A stretch of 64,000 nucleotides of DNA from positions 9,982,001 to 10,046,000 of the forward strand of contig JAMPIQ010000002.1 of NCBI GenBank assembly GCA_024699855.1, in the 5' to 3' direction. The DNA comes from Aphelenchoides besseyi (Eukaryota > Nematoda > Chromadorea > Rhabditida > Aphelenchoididae). The translations under genes were made by a program, and so were the position numbers. Of the stretch, positions 49,205 through 59,752 are shown piece after piece (the first letter of the stretch is position 1; each line of letters opens with the position of its first letter). The notes below the pieces were generated by a model that worked only from the letters and a program-made list of their open reading frames with translations, had not been told where the DNA came from and made no database searches.

Positions 49205-51002
49205 GCAACGACATTCCAACGGTCGTTCGCGCAAAGTTGAAGTCGAACCGCGAATTCTCGTGGAGCGTGATGGAGTTTTCCGTTTGCTCAAACTGGTAAT
49301 CTGATTTCCTCGTGTTCGAAATGACTTCATGGGGTTTCGCTGGCCGACGAGAATCACGTCTACTTCCACGCGAATCGAACCAAATCCATGTACTATCAGC
49401 GAATCGCCGAATGTTGCAGCGAAATGATCAACGGTAACAACTGTTGACATCGTCCATTCGAAAGATCGCTGATTTCAGATTTGATGCTGAAGATGCAAGA
49501 GGCTGCACGAAAATGCAATTATGACGAACACACACCGGGAAGTGGATTTCGGTAATCGAAAGCTTCAGGAATGACTCATTCCGTTTGTTCAGATCATCGA
49601 TTTGTGTTTGCGATATGGTCGCTTTGCATTTGGTGGCTGAATTGAAGAAGTGCTATGAAACCCGTAGTAGTCTTGTTCCAATCGACGACCGTTTGCAAAG
49701 ACCTGGAATATTATGTTGCGATTCTTCGCTCTTCCATTTCAACAGGTCAGTTCGAAAAGAGCGACAGCGAAATGTCGAGTCGTTGGTTCATGTCGTGCTT
49801 TTGACCGAAACTTTGGACGAGAACTCGTTGTTCCCGTCGCTTGACTGCGACTACTCGTTGTATCATGGGATGCTGAAGGGAATCGAGAGCTTGGATGCTT
49901 CTTGTTTCTATGGTCGTACATTCGGTTTTCATGTTTGTAGGTTCGAATTCTTTGAAATTGCTTTTCTTTTTGGCTTTTAGTTTGTTCCGAGCGTCACGTC
50001 GATCTTCAATGTGATTGGAATCATTTTGGCCACTTACTCATTGTCGTGCGAAAGTGGAGCGGCGGCGTTCAGTTCACTAGACAAGATCACGAAACTCCAA
50101 GCGAATAAGTGGATAACACTCTCTTACAAGATTCCTAAGATTTATTCAAATCGAAGTCTCCAAGTTTTCTTCGATCTCTGTTAACAAAAAGAATGATGAC
50201 AACGACAGTCGTAGATTTATTCACAAGCTCAAACTTGACTTAACAAACCCAAACAACAAATTGAAATGCGTAGGAAATGGGAAGAAAGCATAACAACAAG
50301 CTGCAACAACAGTGAACACAATTCTTGACCAACGCGGAGGAAAGCGACATAAGGCAATCAAGATTAGAGCATCAGATGACCACTGGATAGGTGACTGTGA
50401 ACTTCAGATTAAGCAAGCAGGAGAAATCGTTGGGTAAACGAAATCAAAACGACGGAGATTAGAACAAAGCGGAGAAAAAGATGGCAACCGGTTGCTTGGT
50501 CATGAAGAAAAACGGCGACTGACCATCTGAACGACGATGGCGCCCGATCACGAAACGAGGTAGCTCCGTCTTTTATTGTGCGAAGCTAGTTGGCACGCCA
50601 TTTGCATTTCTCCTTGCGTCCAAACAACACAAATGACCATCGTTGGACATTGCTTATAAACTCGCAGTAATCGCATTCCAGAATATACGATGGCAAAACT
50701 GGAGTAGCTTCTGTTTGAACTATTGAATGCAGAAGCTCGGAGTGATGGTTTTTTAACGACCATAGATTGAAAACAAGTGGCTAGATGCTGCGACGTTTAC
50801 TTGAGATTCCTTGGAAGCATTGCAGATGAAGAAGAACGACATCGATCTCACTACAGGAGGATTGCCTGAATCTTCTCTAATAACACCCTTCGAATACACT
50901 ACACTACAATCATCAATTCAATTATCCCTTCCAGTCCCAATCGAAAACTAGACAGTAAAAAATCTGTACTCTGATCCACTGAACAGAATTCAAGAGCAAA
51001 TG
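49205..51002 (-). repeat. Right arm of the 6.7-kb inverted repeat
   Basis: Reverse complement of 44302-46099 in ungapped register. The inner edge is sharp: homology stops at 49205/46099. The outer edge fades: beyond 51002 the run AGGAAAAAAAGAGTGAGTG resembles the other side imperfectly. Confidence 0.95.
49388..50184 (+). pseudogene. Hormone-sensitive lipase N-terminal fragment, right copy
   Basis: Exons 49388-49433, 49479-49551, 49593-49932 and 49981-50184 join in phase to 220 residues. The first ATG in frame gives MYYQRIAECCSEMIND. HSL-like sequence (SLADENHVYFHAN) continues upstream of it until a TGA at about 49322-49324, suggesting the original start was lost or lies in another frame. Recognisable HSL_N segments are LVHVVLLTETLDENSLF, CFYGRTFGFH and FVPSVTSIFNVIGIILATYS. 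It stops after KIYSNRSLQVFFDLC, before the rest of the regulatory domain and the whole catalytic domain. In animals HSL hydrolyses diacylglycerol and cholesteryl esters; this copy cannot. Confidence 0.6.
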
Positions 51003-51566
51003 AAGGAAAAAAAGAGTGAGTGAAAATGGCTGACATTCAGTCGTAAATGATTGTTGATTGCAAGAATGAACATTTGACAAAAAAATGGTCGATTTCGATA
51101 ACGAATTTTCACGGTTTGCGGTCTTGTCGGTGAGGCACTTGGTCGTGAAGTCGTTTTTGACAGGTGGTCCCTCCTCGATAGCGATAATAAATGACTTCTC
51201 CGCGAGATCGGGAAGTTACTTTTGTACGGTTACTGTACGGTTAGTGTTAATACCTTATTAAGATGTTTTTTGTACGGTTACTGTATTTCTTGTACAAAAA
51301 ACCCTTATATAGGGCTATACTTGACGATTTTTGATGGATATAAGCAAAAAGTGGCAGGTTTAAGCGCAGAATGATTTATGGGATTTTCATTGATTCTGTG
51401 ACTCTTCTGGCACCACATACTACTCGTTTCAAACACATCTTACCGTCTATCATTTTTACTTCTATTTAATCACCATGTCTTCATCATTGCAATTCTTATT
51501 CTCTAACTACTAAACATTCTTGAGCATGCATTTTGTTTATTCAGAAGTTTAACTCAATATGAACAA
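51003..51566. other. Intergenic with short repeats and a hairpin
   Basis: No gene. It contains short direct repeats of TACGGTTACTGTA-type sequence at about 51215-51285 and the inverted repeat listed separately. Confidence 0.5.
51265..51302. repeat. Perfect 11-bp inverted repeat (hairpin)
   Basis: GTTTTTTGTAC at 51265-51275 and GTACAAAAAAC at 51292-51302, separated by 16 nt. Within AT-rich DNA next to the palindrome. It could be a MITE end, a terminator-like hairpin or chance. Confidence 0.6.
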
Positions 51567-52004
51567 TCATTGATTAAACAAGCTCGTAGATAAAATAGAT
51601 TCCGTCGGGTATCCGATTGGAAGGCCTTTTTCGGTCAACGGAATTTGTTCGCACAACAGTGCGACGCATGTGTTTTGTTCGATGCGATTGCCTAAAAAAA
51701 GCATTAGCTGTAAACATTTGAACTCACAAACAACAACGGTGTTGGTCAGTTGTAACATACCAATGTGGTCGGGCGTCTTCAGGTAGTTCAATGTAATGTT
51801 GGTCGGTCCTTTGATCGTCCGCACGAGTGAGACTTGATGAATGGAGTTGCCATTCCAAAGCACGTGGTCATGAGAAATTTTTTGGACGATGACAATGATG
51901 TTTGCTTCGTTGACCGCTTTTTTTTGTGTCCAATGCAAATCACAAAAAGTAGCTGCCACAGTAGCCAAAAAACAAAGCGCGAAAACGACGATCTCGATCT
52001 TCAT
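51567..52004 (-). CDS. TIMP-like (netrin-fold) secreted protein without the inhibitory CxC
   Basis: The ATG at 52004 starts a signal peptide (IEIVVFALCFLATVAAT). The mature protein begins near FCDLHWTQKKAVNEANIIVI, matching the start of tissue inhibitors of metalloproteases (Cys, then A..ADVVI). Then follow VSLVRTIKGPTNITLNYL (TIMP strand with KGP) and, after a short intron, NRIEQNTCVALLCEQIP. It ends SLFNQ at 51567. Authentic TIMPs start with Cys-x-Cys, whose first Cys chelates the protease zinc; here the second cysteine is Leu and the protein is short. It may be a netrin-fold protein with another role. An astacin lies in the same window, but TIMPs target matrixins, so no link is claimed. 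Confidence 0.6.
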   Translation of the reverse strand: MKIEIVVFALCFLATVAATFCDLHWTQKKAVNEANIIVIVQKISHDHVLWNGNSIHQVSLVRTIKGPTNITLNYLKTPDHIGMLQLTNTVVVCEFKCLQLMLFLGNRIEQNTCVALLCEQIPLTEKGLPIGYPTESILSTSLFNQ

Positions 52005-52320
52005 TTTCAACTGTGAAGTTTGAACAAAAATTTTCGTTTTTAAGCAAAATTTTTCACATCGAATCATGACTAAGATGGCGGCTTGTTTTGTTGGTATTCT
52101 CATTTGCCTTGTGAATTTCGAACGGCGCTGATTCAGTTGATCGTTAGATTGCGATGCAAAGTTGTCGGCCGTGTGACCGACTCGGTCATATGGTCTTCTT
52201 ATGAATGTTGTTCAATCGGCAATGAAATGGAATGCATGGAAAAAGACTATCAACTACAACGTTTGATGAGTTTGTGATGACGATTTCAGACATCAAACGT
52301 TTATTCTTTAGCCCAAAGTT
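52005..52320. other. Short intergenic between TIMP-like and membrane glycoprotein genes
   Basis: No gene recognised. It carries the TIMP-like promoter and the neighbour's 3' end. Confidence 0.45.
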
Positions 52321-53845
52321 TTAATCGAAGCGAATAAAGTTCACGGTATCTCGGAAATACTGAATTCGAAAGCGTTCGGTAAACTTGAAGAATTTTACGA
52401 TGAAAAACAAATTTAGCAGGAGACTTAAAAGCAAAAGAAACACCACAACGAAGATGAAAACGGAATTTGAAGGCGACGAGGGACGTGAAGATGTCGAGGT
52501 TAAAGTAACAACGGTCGATGGGTAGTTGTATTGGGCAGCGCGTAGTTGGGCTATTTCTTTGTTCTAAATTCCATAGAATTTAGCATCCTGAACATTTCAA
52601 ATACCCATTTTTCCACTTGACTTTTCACCATTGTTTCATTCCGAATATCGCTTGTTGGATTCCAATAAACCATATCATCAAACATCAACGTATTCGAGGG
52701 ACTATAACCATCGAAATTGTTTTATTGTTATTCGACTTACTCTTCATAATCTCCCAGGTTTACAGATCGAACCAGCTGAATCGTTTCATTTGAAACGTTC
52801 CATTCGCAGTTCATTTCAAGTGTCTTCGCAACGTAATCGAAATTGTTCACAAAACAATCGCGTCCCAACTTGAGTTCTGATGCAAAATTAAAAGGCTCGT
52901 AATCACAAAGTAAAATTGCTTTCTAAACCCGTTAAAAACAATGGTCATCAGCAGCTAACCCCGTCGATGATGTTTCTCTTTTCGCAGGTGGTTTCGTTTA
53001 AAAATGCCCATTTATATGCAGCCGCAACTCCAAACAATGGCAGTTTGGTCTCATCATTCGTTTGCTTACGATAAACGAGCATCGGTGGAGCATTGTAAAT
53101 GGTAGAAATGCAAACGTTCGCACGGATCTAAAAACTGGCACTAACTTTTATCTGCATTGCTTACTTGTAGCGGTTCCAAGCACTCAATGTTTGAGTACGT
53201 GTAGTTGATTATCCTCTCATGTATATGAATCTAAAGATATTAAATCAATTTCGATTATACGACACTTCTTTGAACGCTTGTTCCGCAAATCCTGCGATAA
53301 CGTCACCAATTAGAAAATTTTGAAGGTAATAAACGGCCATTTGGTATGGTACTTTAAGTATTTGAGTGATACGTTTCGCGCTAAAGTAGCGTTCGTCATA
53401 TGGGCAGTTAGACTCACGTAACATTCAAATAAGGAATTAACTTGTTAAAGGCATTGTCTAACTCGTCGTCACGTGGAGTCACGAGTTTGTTTGGTTGTAA
53501 ACAAAACTCAGCAACTGTTCGATTGATTTCGCTGCTCACTAGGACGTGAATAGAATCAGCAAACGGCTAAAACGCAGTAGGAAGCGAAAAACGCAAATCA
53601 AACCTCTGATTTCTTCGTATGACCGAAAAAAAATTGTTTTCTCCAATCGATATATAGTTCCAATTTCGAAAAGTCGTAATCATAAAATGAACAATAATTC
53701 TTAATTGCATCCCGATATCTAAACTTAAGCGATTTAATAACTTGACGCTTACTCACATCATCTCATCGTAGTCCCCTTTGATGTGTCGATATTGCACGAT
53801 AGCAAGAAGACAATCGAACAGAAGAAAAATTAGTAAAACTCTCAT
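52321..53845 (-). CDS. Type I membrane glycoprotein, unknown family
   Basis: The ATG at 53845 begins a signal peptide (MRVLLIFLLFDCLLAIV). Six or more exons follow on the minus strand with GT...AG introns of 40-60 bp: YRDAIKNYCSFYDYDFSKLE, PFADSIHVLVSSEINRTVAE, RYFSAKRITQILKVPYQMAV, IHIHERIINYTYSNIECLEP, CISTIYNAPPMLVYRKQTN and CEWNVSNETIQLVRSV. Several N-glycosylation sequons (NRT, NYT, NVS, NET) and scattered cysteines fit an ectodomain. A transmembrane helix (SVFIFVVVFLLLLSLLLNLFF) and a short basic tail end at TAA 52321-52323. I recognise no domain. Splice sites of the middle exons are approximate. Confidence 0.6.
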
Positions 53846-54620
53846 TTCAACGGCTTACAAATCGTCGAAAGTGCTTTGAGCGGATAATTTTAGTTTGTCT
53901 CTTATATGAAGAGATAAATCTCAAGGTCACATGGCTCTAAACTATCGCGACTGAATCTTATCATTCTGTGAGCTTGTTCAAAGAAACTCTATTTGTTCAG
54001 TGGACTTACAAATCTTGTTGATGGAAAGCACAACAAAAGCGTTAAATGACATCATTGCGTCAAAGCTTATGATTCATATTGAACTCATTTACATCGTTCA
54101 CTTTTAGAGGTTTGCAACCATCAAACAACAAACATGTTTATTGCGTGTATGCAAACTTCAGTTCTGAGCACTCAACTTGTTTCGATCATAACCATTTGGT
54201 TTCTTGCTTGACAAGTAGCGTGGGTAATCGTGGCGTTGGGTTAATAGTGTGAGTTGGAGCGAAGTTTGGTGGCGTTTGGGGCCTTCAGCCCGAAAAGTGC
54301 AAGACGGCCAACAGACTTTCGAATTGTGTTAAAAATATTTCTTTTGAGTAGATTGAAAGTCGTTGTGATACGATAAGAAATTTGAAGATGAGTTGGGAAG
54401 CAAAACATAAAATCATTTTGCTAAAGTTATGAAAAGAAGTGAAAATAAACGGTCGAGCAGAGCTCTAATCGGCTTAAAAATTGTTTGTAATTGTAAACGG
54501 ATTAATTCTTAGTAAAAAGTCACTTCACGTACGCCAACGTGATCAATTCATCGAAGTGATGCTTTCTTTTTGAAGGAATAAAGCGTAAGAAACCTATTTG
54601 TGTCAAAGAATGAACGACAA
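53846..54620. other. Intergenic region
   Basis: AT-rich, no open frame of interest. It would include the promoter of the membrane glycoprotein and any 3' remnant of the Helitron; no clear Helitron terminus (hairpin plus CTRR) was identified. Confidence 0.45.
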
Positions 54621-55350
54621 TTAAACATTCATTGAATCGTCGACGGTTGGATTGACGGGAACATTTGTATTAGCCGGTAGGTTAACGGGAGCAGTTGTAG
54701 TAACGACATTGGAGTTAACTGCGTTCGCGTCAGCTTCCAACTGCTTTACGAATTTGGTGACTTCCGGGTTGACAACGTTCAACATGAACTTGCTTTGCTG
54801 TTGCACTTTTGGATCGGTTTGCACATTATCCGGGTTGAAAATGTAGATGTCAGATGCTCGACGAACACGCAACAAAGCCACATACAACTGACCCTGTGCA
54901 AAGACTGGCGAGTTCAAATACAAGCCGATTCGCTCTATTGTTTGGCCCTGGGCTTTGTTGATGGTCATTGCAAATGCCAATTTCAAAAGAAATTGGACGC
55001 GACAAAAAGTCACCGTTTGGCGTTGGTCGTAGTTGACTTTGCGATCGAAAACTCGACGAACAACCTTGATTTCTTCGCCAATCCAAGCATCAGACTTGAT
55101 GCGGCGAACAGTCACGACGTCCGGTTGCAAATCGGTAACAACTGCCGGAGTGCCGTTGCAGAGTCGGTAGGACGTGTCAATGTTCGAAATGAACTTGACT
55201 TTTGTGTCGATCTTCAGCTTCAATTGCTGTTAAGCCAGGCCGGTCTTTTCGATTTGACCAAAATACTCGGTCCTCGCATCGACGGCCGAATCGTCGAACG
55301 GATCGATGGCGTTTTCGATCGTGTTGATGGCCTTGTAGACAATTGATGAT
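54621..55350 (-). mobile_element. Helitron/PIF1-like helicase remnant with in-frame stop
   Basis: The minus frame shows the C-terminal third of a PIF1-family helicase as found in Helitron RepHel proteins. It has SSIVYKAINTIENAID upstream, LKIDTKVKFISNIDTSYRLC with NGTPAVVTDL, motif V FAMTINKAQGQTIERIGLYL and motif VI QLYVALLRVRR. A TAA at 55232-55230 interrupts the homology just before QQLKLKID, the N-terminal helicase motifs and Rep domain are absent, and the element is 5'-truncated near 55350. A dead Helitron fragment rather than a cellular PIF1. Confidence 0.8.
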
Positions 55351-55497
55351 CGCGCAATCGTTCTCGTTTTAGTGTAGCGTGGTTTAGTTGTGAAGGTGAT
55401 CAATGAGAGTTTAGTTCAGTCGGTGATGAGTATTCTACAATCCACTTAAACGATAAAAAATTTAATTTCCAACTTTAAAACAGACAATTAAAGTTCA

Positions 55498-58468
55498 TTA
55501 AAGCTCAATTTGAGAACGTAAAACTTTGATCTCATCAGCGAAAAGTGTTTGAACACACGATCGAAGAATTTTGTTCCATTCGGCCATTTTGTTCAGTTTC
55601 GATTGATAGTCTTTGTAACGTTCGATTTTGTCGTTTGTGAGTTCGAGGTTTCGAAGAGCTGTTTCCAGTTCCCGTATTTCTCTTTGCATCACGTCGATTT
55701 CCTCATTACCAGACACTTTCAACTTTGAGATACGTGAAGTAGAAGCATTGATGCCCTAAAGATTACACATTTAGTAACTGAATCTGAGTACTTACGTTAA
55801 TTGTGATCTGCAAAATTCTTTGGCTGTCGGGATCGCGAATCACTCGTGGCAACTTGACGCGAAGATCCGAGACTGCAATCACACAACTCACGGGCACCAG
55901 ACAAATACCAACAGAAGTTTTGGTGCGACCGTCACCATTGTCTATATTGCACGCTTCTTCGTCGGGATGTGGCGGTGCAACCAAATTGAAATCACTCAAT
56001 TTGTCCACACAATCACGAGTGACTCGAAGTGCCACGTACAATAATGGATCCTTGACGTTTTCATTTGGTGCGACGTAACGAAGAATTGCACCCCAACCAA
56101 AGTCACGATCACCATTGACAATCTGAATGAAAGAACAACTAAATTGGTGAAGATTCACTTACTCTAACCAAACGTCCGACGTTCTTAATGTGATTTTTGA
56201 TCAAAGAGTACTTATAACGTGCAGCATCCAAACTCTTTTCTTTTTCTTCCAATTCAAGTTTCAAGGCGAAATAACGTTTCACTATTTCGATATCCGGTTC
56301 ATTGGCGGCAGCTTCAATTTCGTGCTCCAACAACGGTTTGTCTTTAATCAAATAAAAACAGTCCAGTAGACGATCTTACCTTTTTGTATTGTTTCGATTT
56401 TATCCATACGATAAATATTGTAAAAGGTCTTCTTTAACAAACTCGTGAGCATGTTGTTTGTTTTACGTTGCTTCACTGTCATTAAGGTAGGAACATACGC
56501 AGACATTAATTCAGACGGTTTGGGCTGAAATTATAATTTGATTTCCATATAAAAGTAAGAGATTACAATGACAATGTCTTTGAACGCCTCCACCGAAATT
56601 GTCCAATCGAGGATCAACGTGACCGATCGCAACTGTTTCTCAGGATCGGGAGGCAGACCGCGAAGTTCAAAGCATAAACAACGTCGAAATTCGTAGTTTG
56701 TCAGGTATCTGAACACAACGATGCGAATACTAAAATGTAACTGACCGGTAGTTTTTACCGTCGTATTTTCGAATCGATGACAACAGAATGTATTGACCAC
56801 GATATGGACTGTTGACGGCGATTTCGTCGGTCACAACAATCAATCGTATTACACCACGTCGATAGAGATCGTCGTAGAAGTCGCGTAGAATCTTCGGCAT
56901 TCCCGGATAAATGCAAATCACTCCGTGCATGAACTGGTTTTTATTTTGCTCGAACAATTGAAAGTCCGGATCTTCGCGAACCAAATCCATTTGCTCGTAC
57001 GTATCCGAATATCGACTTTTGATTATACCGTAAATTTTATTGAGCAGGAACCAAATACGTTGTCTTTCCTCTTCTAAAGTTCTTATCATTAAATCTATTA
57101 CGAAAAACTACAGACTAGTGATGGCAGTGTAATTTTGACCTAGGTCTCGCGCTATCAATTGACAATCACGTTGGGAGAACGTTACAATCAAAAGGCTTTT
57201 AGGATGGGAGCTTCTATAACGCAGTAATCAAAATTAAGTCTTCAAATCTCTTTGCTCACGTTAAAAAAAGCTCTCGAACAGCCAGACGAACAGAATTCGT
57301 GATTTGTCGTGAAGTTTGTAATGTGTTCTCGGTTTGTAGATGAGTGATCTGTTTATTCGCTTTCTGTAATTCCGTTTCATACCACACGTAGCCTGACTAA
57401 ACGATCTAATCATTTGCGTTTCAATGTAAAAACAAACCGATGTGATTTTTTCCAACTTCATGACTTTGTGTAGACCCACTTTATCCATTTTCTTCGCCTG
57501 AACCGCAATATTCAAATTCAAAAAGTAAGGACGAAAGGACGACTCAACGACCCAACAAAATCCCTCTTGAGCTGTTGCAATCCAACCTAAACATTTGATT
57601 GAATAAGCGAAGATCCAAAACTTACGAGCAACGAGTTCGACATTAGAGAATTCACTCAACGTAACAATAATCTGGGAGCCACACTCAATGTTAGCAATTG
57701 CTTCTTCGTATAAATGACCCAAACCTGAAGCTCAATTGTTTTCGATCAAAAGCGACAAAACTGACCACTATGTTGCATAGAATCCAAATCATCAAAAATG
57801 AAGACCGTGTATTTGTTCTCATCATACTTCGACAAATTTCGGTCCATGAGAAGTTCATGAAGCTTTTCGATTGTGATCACGTTTCGTCCAACTTTTCGTT
57901 CATCGTCTAGATTTCCGCTGTTTTGTCCAAGATTAGGAATAATCCAGTTTTTTTGATGTTCCATATAATCCACATTGTTGAGTTCTACATAAACTTCATG
58001 ACATTTTTCAACACTAGGAACAACATAAGCGAAATTCTTCTGATGTTTGCATGCATTGGTAGCTGCCCACCTGAACAATGAACAGTCAAAAACCTAATAA
58101 ATTGTTACTCTTACATCGCAAACATGGTCTTTCCAGTTGACGGTGGAGACGAAATAACCACTGATTTTCCATCTTCGACCGCATTTACAGCGGCTTTGTA
58201 TGGACCAAGAAACTCGATCTTTTTGACCCCTTTCTTCTCGTTTTGGCTTGATGTTTTCGGTTGTATGATATGTCTGAATTGGTCCCAATTAATCGGATTA
58301 ACACTCACAGCCTAAAAATCCAATTGAGCGTCAAAAACACATAGATAAACGTACGTAAGTGCGAAATCCTTTTATTTCGTTCTCAGCATCCAGATCTCGT
58401 TTTGCTAACCGCATATTATGAGCTTCGTCGCACTCATTCTTCATAATAACATCATTGCCTTCGTCCAT
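55498..58468 (-). CDS. MTR4/SKI2-type helicase homologue with degenerate motifs, lacking the C-terminal DSHCT domain
   Basis: The ATG at 58468 gives MDEGNDVIMKNECDEAHNM. RecA1 keeps Walker A (SPPSTGKTMFA), but motif II is FIFDDLDSM instead of DExH, and motif III SAT reads LSE. RecA2 shows GVIRLIVVTDEIAVNSP and LLSSIRKYDGKNYR, collinear with MTR4 (IKVLFATET, RKFDGKDFR), but motif VI QMSGRAGRRG is replaced by FRRCLCFELRG. An arch/KOW-like segment follows (VGRLVRIVNGDRDFGWGAIL, cf. MTR4 GRLVKVKNEGDDFGWG), then VIAVSDLRVKLPRVI and a coiled segment (EIRELETALRNLELTND), ending LRSQIEL. The remainder of MTR4 (winged helix/helical bundle) is missing. MTR4 feeds RNA to the nuclear exosome. This copy should bind neither ATP hydrolysis nor unwinding well; a scaffold role or decay are both possible. 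Confidence 0.78.
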
Positions 58469-59752
58469 TTTAACTGGTTAAAAAGTGAATTAAATGAAAA
58501 AAGAAATGCGTAAGAGTCAAAACTTCACGTTGATGAGTCAACTGTACGATTGTAATCGGGAGACAATTTCCTTACGTTCAAATGACTAGACAATGTTTGT
58601 GGCCGCTTGCTTAATGGAATAAAGAATCAGAGATCCGTGTTCTATTACAAAAAGACTATTAACTAACGATAACAACAAGGATTCGACGATGTAGCTCATT
58701 CCATCGTCTCTCAACGATCGCTGAGTATCCGGGTTCTTTTACAGTAAAGTAAACCGGATATTTGCATGTCGATTTTGAAAGAAGGAGAACATCTTTTTGT
58801 ACAGTCAGATACAAACGGGTTATCAATGGAATTCATAGACTATGCATAACAAGAAAACAGCTCCGGCTTCTGGATTTGTATGGGAACTTCAATAACTAAA
58901 TTCAATTTCACTTTTTTGTTAATTTGAAATAGTTGCCAAGTTGATTGCAAGGTCGCAACTTTACGAAAACTCCGGTGACCGATTATTTAATTGGGCAAAT
59001 TTTGTTTCAACTACTGGGTCGTTCTCTGGTGCATTTCCTTCAATTCGTATCTTGTATTGACGACTGCATTAAAATTCCAATCAAGAATCTACAGTACTCG
59101 TTAATCACTGAAATATCTTCGATGTTTACTTGAAAGTCAATGGTTCTGGACGGTTGCATATCAAAAGTTTTACTAGCAATTGAACAGGTTTCTTGTTCTT
59201 CATTGAAGGTAAAAGGTTGGAAGCCACAGTATTGTCGTTTCCTGAATTTGCGGATAACCGATTTTGGAGAAAGTTGCGTGTGCGCTCCGTAGCCTTTCAC
59301 AAGAAGTTTGCATTCACGGACCAGAAATCTCGCGCAATCGATGGACATGTCTCCGAACGGATGGGCTTATGAATTTCGATTCGCACAGTGGTCAAGTTCG
59401 GGTTTTTTTCTCGGGTCGTTGGTGCTAGTAATCAACATTGTAACTCGTGTCGAACGAACCGGAAGTTATTTGGTTCGAATATGCGGAGATGAGATTTCTG
59501 AATTCTTTAAAGACGATCGGATTTCAGTTCGCAGATTTTCGAACAGATCTTATGTTTCATTGGAGCAGCTTATGGGTTTCAAACAAGATGTCTCAGTGAA
59601 AAAACACCTATACTTTTGTAATGAGATTTTTGAATGTTCTTTCTATTTGAGCGATTTCTGTAACTCGTTTCTGATCTTTTGGTATCGGACCTGATCTTCG
59701 CTTTACGTCTACAGTTCTTACTGATTATTCTTTTGTAGATTTGGTGATAAAA
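58469..59752. other. Intergenic with overlapping opposite-strand ORFs
   Basis: A minus frame 59348-59040 with its own ATG (MSIDCARFLVRECKLLVKG, about 102 residues) and a plus frame reaching 59694 (with GFFLGSLVLVINIVT) overlap at 59308-59348. Neither has a recognised domain or clear partner exons. Either could be a small gene. Confidence 0.35.

Noticed and set aside
44302..51002. Polinton/Maverick-type transposon with long terminal inverted repeats
   Set aside because: The spacer holds no integrase, polymerase B or capsid-like frame, and the arms carry cellular HSL exons.
54795..55346. Long plus-strand ORF opposite the Helitron fragment
   Set aside because: Shadow of the helicase frame; its translation has no recognisable features whereas the minus frame has motifs V and VI.
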